NCBI GenBank assembly: GCA_963815285.1
Contig: CAWFGB010000008.1
Span: 868,001 to 932,000, forward strand
DNA length: 64,000 bases
Source of the DNA: JACCSI01 sp963815285
Lineage (GTDB): Bacteria; Acidobacteriota; Vicinamibacteria; Vicinamibacterales; UBA2999
Direction: 5' to 3'
Below are positions 29,484 to 38,560 of the stretch, piece after piece (position 1 is the stretch's first letter; every line of letters starts with the position of its first letter). The position numbers and the translations under genes were made by a program. Under the pieces are notes generated by a model. That model saw only the letters and a list, made by a program, of their open reading frames with translations. It was not told where the DNA came from and did no database searches.

Positions 29484-31031
29484 ATGGCGAAAAACCTGCG
29501 TTGGAAGGTCCTCATCATTCTCGGAGTGATCGCGCTGTCGGTGTTTGCGTTCTATCCGCCAGACCAGAAGGTCAGTCTCGGTCTCGACCTCAAGGGCGGC
29601 GTCCAGCTTGTCATGCAGGTGAAAACCGACGATGCGGTGCGGATCGAGACGGAGACGAGCTCGGACCGGTTGCGTGAAGCGGTGCGGACGACGATTCCGG
29701 GCGCTACCGTGACGGTCGCCAGTCCGACCGAGTTCCGTGTGGACAACGTGCCGTCCGACCAGGACCAGGCGTTTCGCGCGTTGCTCGTCGATATCGAGCC
29801 GACCTTCAATCGCAGCTCCGGCGCCGGCACCTACACCTTCACGATGCGTCCCAATATCGCCAACCAGCTGCGCGAAGAAGCTGTCGATCAGGCGCTGCAG
29901 ACCATCGATCGGCGCGTCAACGAGCTGGGCGTCACCGAGCCGGTCATTGCGCGTCACACCGAGGACGACCAGATTCTCGTGCAGTTGCCCGGCGTCACCG
30001 ACGTGACGCGGGCGAAAGAGATCATTCGATCAACGGCGCAGCTCGAGCTCAAGCTCGTGGAGCAGGGGCCGTTTTCCGACGAGGCGCAGGCGCGTCAGGC
30101 CTATGGCGGCAATATCCCGCCCGATTTGCAGATCATGCCGGGCAACTCAGAGGCCGCCGGCACGCCGGGCACGGTTTACTACGTAGTGCGACGCGTGGCG
30201 GCAGTGACGGGTCGCGATCTGCGCAACGCGCGGCCATCGCTCGACGAAAACAACCGCCCCGCGGTCGGGTTCTCGCTGAACAGCGAAGGCGCGTCGCGGT
30301 TCGGCAACTTCACGGCCGCCAACATCAACCGTCAGCTCGCGATCGTTCTCGACAACCGCGTCTATTCGGCTCCGAACATCAACAGCCGTATCGATAACGA
30401 CGGCATCATCCAGGGCAGCTTCACCAATCAGGAAGTCGCTGACCTCGCGTTGGTGCTCCGCTCCGGCGCGTTGCCGGCGACGCTCACCTATCTCGAGGAG
30501 CGGACGGTCGGACCGACGCTCGGCGCCGAGTCGATTCGCGCGGGCGTGACCGCCGCGATCGGCGGCCTGGTGTTCGTGATGCTGTTCATGCTCATCTACT
30601 ACCGCATGTCCGGCTTCAACGCCGTGGCTTCGATCGTCGTCAACTTGATCGTGCTGCTTGGCCTGATGTCGTATCTCGGTGCGACGATGACGCTGCCCGG
30701 CATCGCCGGGTTCATTTTGACCATCGGCATGGGCGTCGATTCCAACGTCCTGATTTTCGAGCGCATCAAGGAAGAACTGCAGACCGCCAAAGGCGTCAAG
30801 CAAGCGGTCGCGGCCGGCTTCGATCGCGTCTTCCTGACTATCCTCGACACGCACGTCGCGTCGCTCATCGCCGCGGCATTCCTCTTCCAGTTCGGCACGG
30901 GACCGATTCGTGGTTTTGCAACGACACTGACGATCGGCCTGCTGTCGAACGTGTTCACTGCGGTGTTTGTCTCGCGCACCATGTTCGAACTGGTGCTTTC
31001 GCGCCGGCAGGTCACCAAGCTGAGCATCTAG
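29484..31031 (+). CDS. secD: Protein translocase subunit SecD
   Basis: 515-residue RND-type membrane protein that uses the proton-motive force to complete Sec-dependent export from the periplasmic side. One N-terminal helix (about 8-24) with the LGLDLKGGVQL motif is followed by the large periplasmic P1 domain (about 40-330) and five C-terminal helices (about 340-505) including IPGxxGFILTIGMGVDSNVLIFERIKEE-type helix 4 residues. Tightly linked to yajC and secF. Confidence 0.96.
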   Translation: MAKNLRWKVLIILGVIALSVFAFYPPDQKVSLGLDLKGGVQLVMQVKTDDAVRIETETSSDRLREAVRTTIPGATVTVASPTEFRVDNVPSDQDQAFRALLVDIEPTFNRSSGAGTYTFTMRPNIANQLREEAVDQALQTIDRRVNELGVTEPVIARHTEDDQILVQLPGVTDVTRAKEIIRSTAQLELKLVEQGPFSDEAQARQAYGGNIPPDLQIMPGNSEAAGTPGTVYYVVRRVAAVTGRDLRNARPSLDENNRPAVGFSLNSEGASRFGNFTAANINRQLAIVLDNRVYSAPNINSRIDNDGIIQGSFTNQEVADLALVLRSGALPATLTYLEERTVGPTLGAESIRAGVTAAIGGLVFVMLFMLIYYRMSGFNAVASIVVNLIVLLGLMSYLGATMTLPGIAGFILTIGMGVDSNVLIFERIKEELQTAKGVKQAVAAGFDRVFLTILDTHVASLIAAAFLFQFGTGPIRGFATTLTIGLLSNVFTAVFVSRTMFELVLSRRQVTKLSI

Positions 31032-31034
31032 ATC

Positions 31035-31982
31035 ATGGACTTTCTGAAAAACCCCAACTTCAACTTCATCCAGTGGCGCTGGCACGCCCTGGTGCTGTCG
31101 CTCGTCGTGGTGCTGGCCGGCGTCGGCGTCATCCTGACTCGCGGGTTGCCTCTCGGTATCGACTTTTCGGGCGGCACGCTCATCGTCGTCAAATTCCAGC
31201 AGGCTGTGGAGGAGGATGCCGTCCGATCGGCGCTCGAGGCGATTGAAGGCGACAAGGTCATCCAGCCGTACGGCGAGGCGTCTGAGAACGAGTGGCTCAT
31301 CCGGTTGCCACAGGTCGCGGCGGAAAGTGATCTCGAAGTGGGCGGGCAATCGGTGCTCAATGCGTTGACCAGCGCCAACCTCGGCCAGTTCGAGCTCCTG
31401 CAGCGCGATTCGGTCGGCCCGGTCATCGGCCGCGATCTGCAACTGAAGGGCATTTACGCGACGCTCGCCTCGATTGTCGGCATTACGATTTACATCGCGC
31501 TGCGATTCCGGTTTGCTTTCGCGCTTGGCGCGATTGCCGCGACGTTGCACGACATTCTGGTGACGATCACCTTCCTGGCATTCTTCGACTACGAGTTGTC
31601 GCTCAACATCGTGGCGGCGCTGCTGACGATCACGGGGTATTCGGTCAACGACACGATCGTGATCTTCGACCGTGTGCGCGAAAACCTGCGTTCGATGCGT
31701 CGCGAGCCGCTCGAAACCGTGGTGAACAAGAGCGTCAACCAGACGCTCAGCCGTACCATCATCACCGCGGGGACAACGTTCGTCGCCGTGCTGGCGCTCT
31801 TTCTCTTCGGCGGCGAGGTGCTCGAGGGGTTTGCCTTCACCATGCTGGTCGGCATCGTCGCCGGCACTTATTCGACCGTGTTCATCGCGTCAGCGATAGC
31901 GATCATCCTGAGCGGCAAGAAGGCCAAAACGCGGCCGGGCGTCGCCACCAAGCCGGCATCCGGCGGCCGCAAGGCGTCGTAG
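31035..31982 (+). CDS. secF: Protein translocase subunit SecF
   Basis: 315-residue partner of SecD. A first transmembrane helix (about 17-35) with the GIDFSGGTL motif, a short periplasmic domain (about 45-130), then five helices with YSVNDTIVIFDRVRENLR and the QTLSRTIITAGTT segment typical of SecF. The C-terminal tail is basic (GKKAKTRPG). It starts three bases after the secD stop and is followed by uppP 11 bases later. Confidence 0.96.
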   Translation: MDFLKNPNFNFIQWRWHALVLSLVVVLAGVGVILTRGLPLGIDFSGGTLIVVKFQQAVEEDAVRSALEAIEGDKVIQPYGEASENEWLIRLPQVAAESDLEVGGQSVLNALTSANLGQFELLQRDSVGPVIGRDLQLKGIYATLASIVGITIYIALRFRFAFALGAIAATLHDILVTITFLAFFDYELSLNIVAALLTITGYSVNDTIVIFDRVRENLRSMRREPLETVVNKSVNQTLSRTIITAGTTFVAVLALFLFGGEVLEGFAFTMLVGIVAGTYSTVFIASAIAIILSGKKAKTRPGVATKPASGGRKAS

Positions 31983-31993
31983 CATCGATCGGC

Positions 31994-32815
31994 GTGGAGC
32001 TCTTCGCGGCCGCATTTCTCGGCGTCGTGCAGGGGCTTTCGGAGTTCCTGCCCGTTTCCAGCTCCGGACACTTGATTCTCGGGCGCGCAGTACTGGGATG
32101 GGATCTCGGACGCTTCGGGCTGCCCTTTGATGTCGCGTGCCACGTTGGCACGCTCATCGCTGTGGTGGCGTTCTTCGCGCGCGATGTGCGCGCCATGCTG
32201 GTGGCGTTGCCTGGAGGCCTGTTGGGGCGCCCGGGCGAATACGAGCAGCTCATCCGACTTATCGCCATCGGCTGCCTGCCGCTCGTGCCGGTCGTGCTCC
32301 TGTTCATCGATGTCATCGAGTCAGTGCGCTCACCGGCCGTCGTCGCCACCACTCTGGTAATCGGCGGCGTCGGGCTGTTGGTGGCGGAACGATTCGGAGC
32401 CAAGCGCAGAAGCGAGGACTCGATCACCGCTTTGGAAGCTTTGCTCATCGGCGTGGCCCAGGCGTCCGCGCTGATTCCGGGCGTCTCGCGTTCGGGTGCA
32501 ACGCTCACAGTGGCGATGTTGTTCGGACTGCGACGCGAGGCGGCGGCGCGGTTCGTGTTTTTGCTGAGTCTGCCGGCGGTCGCGGCGGCCGCCGCGAAGG
32601 AAGCGCTCGAACTGACCGACGTGGGGATGGAAGGCGTACCTGTGACGCTGTTGTTGGTGGGGCTCGTGACGTCCGCAATCGTGGGGTATCTCACGATCCG
32701 GTTCTTCCTGCGCTATCTGGCGAACCACTCGCTGGCGGTCTTTGCGTACTATCGTTTTGCGGTCGCGGCGGTGACGCTCCTGTGGCTGCTGACGCGCGCC
32801 AGGGGTGGGGTCTAA
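31994..32815 (+). CDS. uppP: Undecaprenyl-diphosphatase UppP (BacA)
   Basis: 273-residue polytopic membrane enzyme recycling undecaprenyl pyrophosphate, the lipid carrier of peptidoglycan and O-antigen. QGLSEFLPVSSSGHL near the N-terminus holds the catalytic glutamates, and PGVSRSGAT (about 160-168) is the phosphate-binding loop. About eight hydrophobic helices. The start is a GTG giving MELFAAAFLG. It follows secF closely and precedes a DUF502 gene by ten bases. Confidence 0.95.
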   Translation: MELFAAAFLGVVQGLSEFLPVSSSGHLILGRAVLGWDLGRFGLPFDVACHVGTLIAVVAFFARDVRAMLVALPGGLLGRPGEYEQLIRLIAIGCLPLVPVVLLFIDVIESVRSPAVVATTLVIGGVGLLVAERFGAKRRSEDSITALEALLIGVAQASALIPGVSRSGATLTVAMLFGLRREAAARFVFLLSLPAVAAAAAKEALELTDVGMEGVPVTLLLVGLVTSAIVGYLTIRFFLRYLANHSLAVFAYYRFAVAAVTLLWLLTRARGGV

Positions 32816-32825
32816 GCCCTCCACC

Positions 32826-33434
32826 ATGTCGTGGCTGCGGCGCAGTTTCATAGCCGGCTTTTTCGTTGCGGTCCCGCTGTTCATCAGCGTCGCGGCACTG
32901 GTCTGGATTTTTCGACTGGTGGACTCGGTAACCGAACCGTTCTCGGTGCAGCTCCTCGGCCGTGCGGTGCCTGGTCTCGGAGTGCTGATGACCGTCAGCA
33001 TCATCCTGGTGGTCGGCGCGATTGCCACCAACGTGTTCGGCAAGCGCGTGCTGCAGCGTGCCGAGTACTATCTGCTGCTGGTTCCGGTCTTCAGGACCAT
33101 CTACGCGCCGGTCAAGCAGTTGATCGTGGCGTTCTCTCCCGACAATGAAGCCGGTTTCAAGAAAGTCGTGATCATCGAAGATCCGAGCCGCGGCATGATC
33201 CTCGGGTTTCTGACGAAGGAGTTCACGCTCGATCGCGGAAGTGGCCCCGAGGCGATGATCGCGGTCTATGTGCCGACCAACCACTTGTATCTCGGGGATG
33301 TGTTCGTGTTCCCGCGCGAGCAAGCGAGATTTCCGGACGTCTCCGTCGAGGACGGCGTCCGGATTTTTTTGACTGGCGGTATGGCGCTGCCAGGTCGAGT
33401 CGATGCGCGTCCCAAGGCGGGCGACGCGCCCTAG
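32826..33434 (+). CDS. DUF502 family membrane protein
   Basis: 202-residue member of DUF502, a widespread uncharacterised family. Two transmembrane helices are visible, IAGFFVAVPLFISVAALVWI (about 10-29) and GVLMTVSIILVVGAIATNVF (about 50-70), followed by a soluble domain with the family's PVFRTIYAPVKQLI and VPTNHLYLGDVFVF segments. The ATG at 32826 is preferred to an in-frame GTG 21 bases upstream that would overlap uppP. It lies six bases ahead of the pyrophosphatase gene. Function unknown. Confidence 0.85.
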   Translation: MSWLRRSFIAGFFVAVPLFISVAALVWIFRLVDSVTEPFSVQLLGRAVPGLGVLMTVSIILVVGAIATNVFGKRVLQRAEYYLLLVPVFRTIYAPVKQLIVAFSPDNEAGFKKVVIIEDPSRGMILGFLTKEFTLDRGSGPEAMIAVYVPTNHLYLGDVFVFPREQARFPDVSVEDGVRIFLTGGMALPGRVDARPKAGDAP

Positions 33435-33440
33435 GAGTCC

Positions 33441-35546
33441 ATGGAACGGCAACTTTTCTACGGGATGGGAATCGGAGCACCGATTCTGGCTGCGATTTTT
33501 GCCCTGGTGTTGTTTCGAACGATTGCCGCGAAAAGCCCTGGCGACGAGCGCATGCAGCGGATTGCGGCGCTCATTCGTCAGGGCGCGATGGCGTTCTTGA
33601 AGGTCGAGTACTCAGTGCTGGTCGTGTTTGTCGTGATCATGATGGCGCTGCTTGCCCTGTTCTTGCCCGCGCACGGTCCGCAAACCGCCGTCAGTTTCCT
33701 GGTCGGCGCGTCGATCTCGGCCCTGTCGGGCTGGATTGGGATGAGCACGGCCACCATGGCCAACGTCCGGACCACGCAAGCGGCCCGCAGCGGCCTGGCC
33801 GATGCGCTGCGCGTGGCGTTTTCGAGCGGCGCGGTCATGGGGCTCACGGTGGTTGCCCTCGGCACGCTGGGCATCACGATTCTTTATGTTTTCTTCGGCG
33901 GCCTCGACGGCGACGGCCGTGCAGCGACCGACCAGTTGTTCGGCTTCTCGCTGGGCGCGTCGTCGATTGCGCTCTTCGCGCGGGTCGGCGGCGGCATCTT
34001 CACCAAGGCAGCGGACGTCGCCGGCGATTTGTCGGGTAAGATCGAAGCCGGCATTCCAGAAGACGATCCGCGCAACCCGGCAACCATTGCCGACTCTGTG
34101 GGCGACAACGTCGGCGACGTGGCCGGCATGGGCGCCGACCTCTTCGAGTCGTATGTCGGCAGCATCATCGCATCGGTCGCGCTGGCGTGGGCGCTGACGC
34201 CGGCGGTTGCTACTGATCTGTGGGAGACGACACCCGACAACTTCGCGGCTTTGCAGACGACGCTGGTGCTTTATCCGGTCATCCTCTCGGGCATCGGCAT
34301 CGTCGCCTCGGTGCTCGGCACATTCGCGGTGCGGACCAACGACGAATCCAAGATCCAGGACGCGCTGTTTCGCGGCTTGATCGTCGCGTCCGTGATCGTA
34401 ATCGCGGCTGGCTTCGCCCTCGTCAGCCTGCTCGCGATGCCGATGGCGGTGTTCTACTGCGTGATCGCTGGTCTCATCGCGGGCGTGGCCATCGGCAAGA
34501 TCACCGAGTACTACACCGCCAAGGACATGGGCCCGGTGCAGCGGATCGCGCAGCAGTCGGTCACCGGACCGGCGACCAATATCATCGCGGGCCTCGCCGT
34601 CGGCATGATGTCCACCGGGTTGCCCGTCATCGTGATTGCGATTGCGATCTACATCTCATACGCCTTTGCCGGTCTGTATGGCATTGCGATTTCGGCCGTC
34701 GGGATGCTGTCGACGCTCGGCATCTCGCTCGGCGTGGATGCCTACGGCCCTGTGGCGGACAACGCCGGTGGCATCGCGGAGATGTGCCATGCGGGGCCTG
34801 AAGTCCGGAAGCGCACCGACTCGCTCGACGCCGTGGGCAACACCACCGCCGCAATCGGCAAGGGTTTCGCCATCGGTTCGGCCGCGCTGACGGCGCTGGC
34901 CTTGTTTTCCACCTTCCGCTCAACGGTCGCCGTGGCGGTCGACGCCGCGGGAGGTCCTGCGGCATTCGATTCCCGTCGCCTGTCGCTAGAGCTCGACAAT
35001 CCTAACGTGCTCATCGGCATGCTGTTGGGCGGCATGCTGCCCTTCATTTTTTCCGCGTTGACCATGAACGCGGTTGGTCGTTCAGCCTACAAGATGATTG
35101 AAGAGGTGCGGCGGCAGTTCAAGTCGATACCGGGACTCCTCGAGGGCACGGCCGAGCCCGACTCCGCAACCTGCGTCGCGATTTCCACGCGGGCAGCGGT
35201 TCAGGAGATGATCGCGCCCGGCTTGCTCGCCGTAATCGCGCCGGTCGCAACTGGTGGCGTTCTCGGGGTCTCGGGGCTGGGCGGTCTCCTCGCCGGCTCG
35301 CTGGTCACGGGCGTGTTGATGGCATTGATGATGGCCAATGCCGGCGGCGCGTGGGACAACGCCAAGAAGTACATCGAAGAGGGTCACCTCGGCGGCAAGA
35401 AATCGGAGCCTCACAAGGCCGCGGTGATTGGTGATACTGTCGGGGACCCATTCAAGGATACGGCTGGGCCCAGCCTCAACATCTTGATCAAGTTGATGTC
35501 GATCACTGCGGTCATCTTTGCGCCGCTGATCGTGAGCTGGATGTAA
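33441..35546 (+). CDS. hppA: Membrane-bound ion-translocating pyrophosphatase, K+-dependent type
   Basis: 701-residue membrane pyrophosphatase with about sixteen transmembrane helices; it couples pyrophosphate hydrolysis to H+ or Na+ export. DDPRNPATIADSVGDNVGD (from about 209) and the late GDTVGDPFKDTAGPS motif carry the pyrophosphate/Mg ligands. At the position that separates the subfamilies, GNTTAAIGKG has alanine (A470), not the lysine of K+-independent enzymes, so K+ dependence is predicted. Na+ versus H+ specificity cannot be read safely. It ends the sec-uppP-DUF502 run and could recycle the pyrophosphate made by biosynthesis while energising the membrane. Confidence 0.95.
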   Translation: MERQLFYGMGIGAPILAAIFALVLFRTIAAKSPGDERMQRIAALIRQGAMAFLKVEYSVLVVFVVIMMALLALFLPAHGPQTAVSFLVGASISALSGWIGMSTATMANVRTTQAARSGLADALRVAFSSGAVMGLTVVALGTLGITILYVFFGGLDGDGRAATDQLFGFSLGASSIALFARVGGGIFTKAADVAGDLSGKIEAGIPEDDPRNPATIADSVGDNVGDVAGMGADLFESYVGSIIASVALAWALTPAVATDLWETTPDNFAALQTTLVLYPVILSGIGIVASVLGTFAVRTNDESKIQDALFRGLIVASVIVIAAGFALVSLLAMPMAVFYCVIAGLIAGVAIGKITEYYTAKDMGPVQRIAQQSVTGPATNIIAGLAVGMMSTGLPVIVIAIAIYISYAFAGLYGIAISAVGMLSTLGISLGVDAYGPVADNAGGIAEMCHAGPEVRKRTDSLDAVGNTTAAIGKGFAIGSAALTALALFSTFRSTVAVAVDAAGGPAAFDSRRLSLELDNPNVLIGMLLGGMLPFIFSALTMNAVGRSAYKMIEEVRRQFKSIPGLLEGTAEPDSATCVAISTRAAVQEMIAPGLLAVIAPVATGGVLGVSGLGGLLAGSLVTGVLMALMMANAGGAWDNAKKYIEEGHLGGKKSEPHKAAVIGDTVGDPFKDTAGPSLNILIKLMSITAVIFAPLIVSWM

Positions 35547-35755
35547 CGACTAAATGTAAAAGTTCGTGACCATCAGAAAAAATGATTGGTCGCGCTCCGT
35601 CGCGGATTGACGTCGTGAGTGGCCGGCCGCTAGAATGCCCAGCTTTCGGGCCCACACAAAATTGTCTGCGAGGGAGCAATTTTCGTCCGGTGGTGTCTAA
35701 CCACCTATCGGATGTGTCGACGTGATGGTGCCTTGCGGCTAAGCTGGCGCCTTCG

Positions 35756-35785
35756 TTGACACGATTTTTCAGCGCTCGCTATAAT
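35756..35785 (+). promoter_or_regulatory. Consensus sigma-70-type promoter of the tonB operon
   Basis: TTGACA (35756-35761) and TATAAT (35780-35785) are both perfect consensus hexamers, separated by 18 bases. Transcription would start near 35792, about 37 bases before the tonB start. In the 210 bases upstream I see only a weak AAAATTG/CAATTTT inverted repeat (35658-35683). Confidence 0.88.
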
Positions 35786-35828
35786 CGGCGGCCTTGCGCC
35801 GCTCACCCTAGGCCAGGAGGGAGTTCTC

Positions 35829-36548
35829 GTGCCACGCGACATGTTCGGCGATGTCGTCGATCCGTCAATCAAAATGGGCAGCAAGGCTTGGTATACCGTG
35901 CCGCTGACCATGTTCATCGAGGCGGTCATCGTCGCAGCTCTGATAATCGTTCCGTTGATGGCAACGGACATGCTGCCGACGCCGCCGTCGATGATGGCGT
36001 TTGTGGCGGCGGCGCCCCCGCCCCCGCCCCCACCCCCGCCGCCACCTCCGCCGCCGAGTGCGGCGCCGCCGCCCAAGGTTGATGTCAACCCGGCTGCGGC
36101 TCCGATTGAGGCGCCTGCCGAAATCAAACCTGAAACCGGCATCGAGGCGGGCTTCGAAAGCAGGGTAGGCGGTGTCGAGGGTGGCATTCCTGGCGGTGTG
36201 GTCGGTGGGATCACCGGCGGCATTCCTGAGGCGCCACCGCCGCCACCGCCACCACCTACACAACCTGTTCGAGTCGGCGGCAATATCAAGACACCTACCA
36301 AGGTGAAGGACGTCAAGCCCGTCTATCCCCCGATTGCCCAGTCGGCCCGTGTGCAGGGCGTCGTCATCATCGAGGCGACCATCGGCGCCGACGGCAGCGT
36401 GCAGAACGCCCGCGTGCTGCGCTCGATTCCGTTGCTCGACGCCGCCGCGATGGACGCCGTCAAGCAGTGGCAGTTCACGCCCACATTGCTCAACGGCGTG
36501 CCGGTGCCGGTCATCATGACCGTCACGGTACAGTTCACGCTGCAGTAA
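35829..36548 (+). CDS. tonB: Energy transducer TonB
   Basis: 239 residues. A single transmembrane helix (about 26-46) anchors it in the inner membrane; a proline-rich spacer follows, with 14 consecutive prolines near 63-76 and a second run near 137-144, then a Gly-rich stretch. The C-terminal TonB domain (about 155-239) has KPVYPPIAQSARVQGVV and DAVKQWQFTPTLLNG. The GTG start is preceded by aggagg. It passes proton-motive force from ExbB/ExbD to outer-membrane receptors such as the one at 39492-42773. First gene of tonB-exbB-exbD-exbD. Confidence 0.95.
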   Translation: MPRDMFGDVVDPSIKMGSKAWYTVPLTMFIEAVIVAALIIVPLMATDMLPTPPSMMAFVAAAPPPPPPPPPPPPPPSAAPPPKVDVNPAAAPIEAPAEIKPETGIEAGFESRVGGVEGGIPGGVVGGITGGIPEAPPPPPPPPTQPVRVGGNIKTPTKVKDVKPVYPPIAQSARVQGVVIIEATIGADGSVQNARVLRSIPLLDAAAMDAVKQWQFTPTLLNGVPVPVIMTVTVQFTLQ

Positions 36549-36592
36549 CCAAATACGTAATCGGTAACTTGAATCTTTTTCGGAGGGTTGAG

Positions 36593-37354
36593 ATGGAAGG
36601 TCGGAAGCTAGGTCGGATTGCCGTTGCCGGGCTCGGGATCATGCTGCTGAGCACGCCAGCGTTTGCACAAGAGGGCGCAAGCCTGGATCTTGTCGAAATG
36701 TTCGAGCAGATGGGTCCCACGGCCATGGCCATCGCCGGGGTGCTCTTCATCATGTCGTTCTGGTCGGTGGGCGTCGCGATCGAGCGCATCTACACCTTCA
36801 GCCAGGCGACCAAACAGTCAAAGATGTACGCGCCACTCGTGGCCAAGCATCTCAAGGAAGGTCGGCTGAAGGAAGCCATCGCGCTCTCCTCGTCCAAGGA
36901 ATATCGTTACAGTCACTTGGCGAAGGTCGTGTTGGCTGGCCTGCAGGAATATCAGTTCCAGCAGGAGACGGGCAGTAACCTGTCGCGTGAAGACCTTCTC
37001 GACACCGTCCGCCGCTCGATTCAGCGCGCCACGGCGCTCACTTCGAACGACCTGAAGAAGGGCGTCTCCGGTCTTGCCACCATCGGCGCGACGGCCCCGT
37101 TCGTCGGACTGCTCGGCACGGTCGTCGGCGTCATCAACGCGTTCGTCGGCATCGCGGCCACGGGCTCGGGCGGCATCGGCGCCGTTTCGGCCGGTATTGC
37201 CGAGGCGCTCGTCGAAACCGCGCTTGGGTTGTTCGTCGCCATTCCAGCGGTGTGGTTCTACAATTACCTCTCGGGCCGCCTCGAATACTTCAACGTCGAG
37301 ATGGACAACTCGTCGTCGGAGATGGTCGACTACTTCATCAAGAAGACGGCGTAA
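36593..37354 (+). CDS. exbB: MotA/TolQ/ExbB proton channel family protein
   Basis: 253-residue ExbB/TolQ-type subunit of the TonB motor. An apparent signal-like N-terminus (LLSTPAFAQ, about 17-25) precedes three transmembrane segments (about 37-57, 160-185 and 200-225), the latter two containing GLATIGATAPFVGLLGTVVG and ALVETALGLFVAIPAVW. The ATG at 36593 follows a cggaggg ribosome binding site. It lies 44 bases after tonB and is followed by two exbD genes. Confidence 0.94.
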   Translation: MEGRKLGRIAVAGLGIMLLSTPAFAQEGASLDLVEMFEQMGPTAMAIAGVLFIMSFWSVGVAIERIYTFSQATKQSKMYAPLVAKHLKEGRLKEAIALSSSKEYRYSHLAKVVLAGLQEYQFQQETGSNLSREDLLDTVRRSIQRATALTSNDLKKGVSGLATIGATAPFVGLLGTVVGVINAFVGIAATGSGGIGAVSAGIAEALVETALGLFVAIPAVWFYNYLSGRLEYFNVEMDNSSSEMVDYFIKKTA

Positions 37355-37413
37355 ACGACTCTCGGCTTTTGGCCGTCCGTCTTGGCGTATGCTGGATTGG
37401 ATGGCGCTGACCG

Positions 37414-37441
37414 GTAGGGGCCGACCTTGGCCGGCCCCTAC
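37414..37441. repeat. Intercistronic hairpin between exbB and exbD
   Basis: Arms gtaggggcc and ggcccctac (9 bp) with a 10-base loop, in the 117-base gap between exbB and the first exbD. No T-run follows. It may act in mRNA processing or stability so that exbB is made in excess over exbD. Confidence 0.5.
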
Positions 37442-37471
37442 GCCGCACAGATATAAACGGGAGAAATAACC

Positions 37472-37912
37472 ATGTCAATGGATGTCGGCGGCGCTAAGGG
37501 TGGCATAAAGTCGGACATCAACGTGACGCCGCTCGTTGACGTCATGCTCGTCCTGCTCATCATCATGATGATCGTCGCGCCGCTTCTGCAGAAGGGCGCC
37601 CCGGTTCGGCTGCCGACCGCTTCCAACAGCGTCGACAAGCCCGAAACCCAAGGCCAGACGGTCGTGGCAGTGACCGCAGGCGGCGAGTATTACGTTGACG
37701 GTCTGCCGATCCCTGACACGGATCTGCAGCGCCGCGTTACCGAGATTCTCGAGAACAAGAACGAGAAGATCGTGCTCATCAAGGCTGATGAGGATGCCGC
37801 GTACGGCCGCGTAATGGAAGCGATGGATGAACTGCGAACGGCCGGGATCGAGGACATGGGCCTGATTACCGAACGTCGCGCACGGACCGGCCAGGCGGGA
37901 GGAGGCGAGTAA
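37472..37912 (+). CDS. exbD: Biopolymer transport protein ExbD/TolR (first copy)
   Basis: 146 residues. One N-terminal transmembrane helix (about 20-40) contains the essential aspartate, D23 in the TPLVDVMLVLL motif, which carries the proton path with ExbB; the rest is a periplasmic domain. A weak gggagaa ribosome binding site precedes the ATG. The stop overlaps the start of the second exbD by one base (TAATG), so the two are translationally coupled. Confidence 0.93.
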   Translation: MSMDVGGAKGGIKSDINVTPLVDVMLVLLIIMMIVAPLLQKGAPVRLPTASNSVDKPETQGQTVVAVTAGGEYYVDGLPIPDTDLQRRVTEILENKNEKIVLIKADEDAAYGRVMEAMDELRTAGIEDMGLITERRARTGQAGGGE

Positions 37913-38379
37913 TGGCTCACGCCCACCAGCATTTCGGCGCGGACCGCGTCCTTCAAGCCAAGAAGCTTGAAGTCAGCTCGGACATGAACATCACGCCGAT
38001 GATCGACGTGCTGCTCGTGCTCCTCGTCATCTTCATGGCCGCCCTGCCCCTTTCGCAGCGCGGACTGGACGTCAACCTGCCGGCCGAGACCAAGACGCCC
38101 GACACGCCGCAAATCGACGTGTCGCAAATCGTGCTCGAATACTCCGCTGACAAGCGCATCTCCGTGAACAAGCAGGACGTCACGGTCGCAGAGCTCGAAG
38201 ACCGGCTCCGTTCCATTTTCGAGGAGCGCAAGGACAAGACGATGTTCATCGCCGGCGCGCCGAATCTGCGCTACGGAGACATCATTGAGGTCATCGACGC
38301 GGCCAAGGGTGCCGGCGTCGAAAAGGTCGGCATCGTCACCGAAGGCATGCGCCGCGCCGCGGGCGCCGGAACCCAGTAG
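37912..38379 (+). CDS. exbD: Biopolymer transport protein ExbD/TolR (second copy)
   Basis: 155 residues. The same architecture as its neighbour: a longer cytoplasmic N-terminus, one helix (about 30-50) with D32 in ITPMIDVLLVLL, and a periplasmic domain ending in a short Ala-rich tail. The two ExbD proteins are only distantly alike outside the helix, so they may form a heterodimer in the motor or serve different receptors. Paired exbD genes after a single exbB are known from several phyla. A strong hairpin follows the gene. Confidence 0.92.
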   Translation: MAHAHQHFGADRVLQAKKLEVSSDMNITPMIDVLLVLLVIFMAALPLSQRGLDVNLPAETKTPDTPQIDVSQIVLEYSADKRISVNKQDVTVAELEDRLRSIFEERKDKTMFIAGAPNLRYGDIIEVIDAAKGAGVEKVGIVTEGMRRAAGAGTQ

Positions 38380-38396
38380 GACCGAGATTACCGTGG

Positions 38397-38426
38397 GCGA
38401 AGGGCCGGCTTGTGCCGGCCCTTCGC
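38397..38426 (+). terminator. Strong hairpin ending the tonB operon
   Basis: Perfect 13-bp stem, gcgaagggccggc with gccggcccttcgc, and a ttgt loop, 17 bases after the second exbD stop. The following sequence (ttgtacag) is only weakly T-rich, so termination may be partial or the hairpin may block 3' decay. Confidence 0.75.
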
Positions 38427-38560
38427 TTGTACAGCACTCAACGGGCCAGCCCGCCAAGACTGCGAGTTCAGACCCCATGGTTCACCTCGGCCAGTGGAAC
38501 TATTGGCTTTTGAGCTGGGGTGTTTCTTGATGGTTTTGCACTAGGGGAGGGAGTGCGCTT

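Noticed and set aside
30147..31550. 467-codon antisense frame over secD/secF
   Set aside because: Low-complexity Arg/Gln/Asp/His-rich translation typical of a shadow frame; the sense genes are certain.
36010..36060. C-rich run in tonB as a possible sequencing artefact or mobile repeat
   Set aside because: The frame stays open on both sides and proline-rich spacers are normal in TonB.
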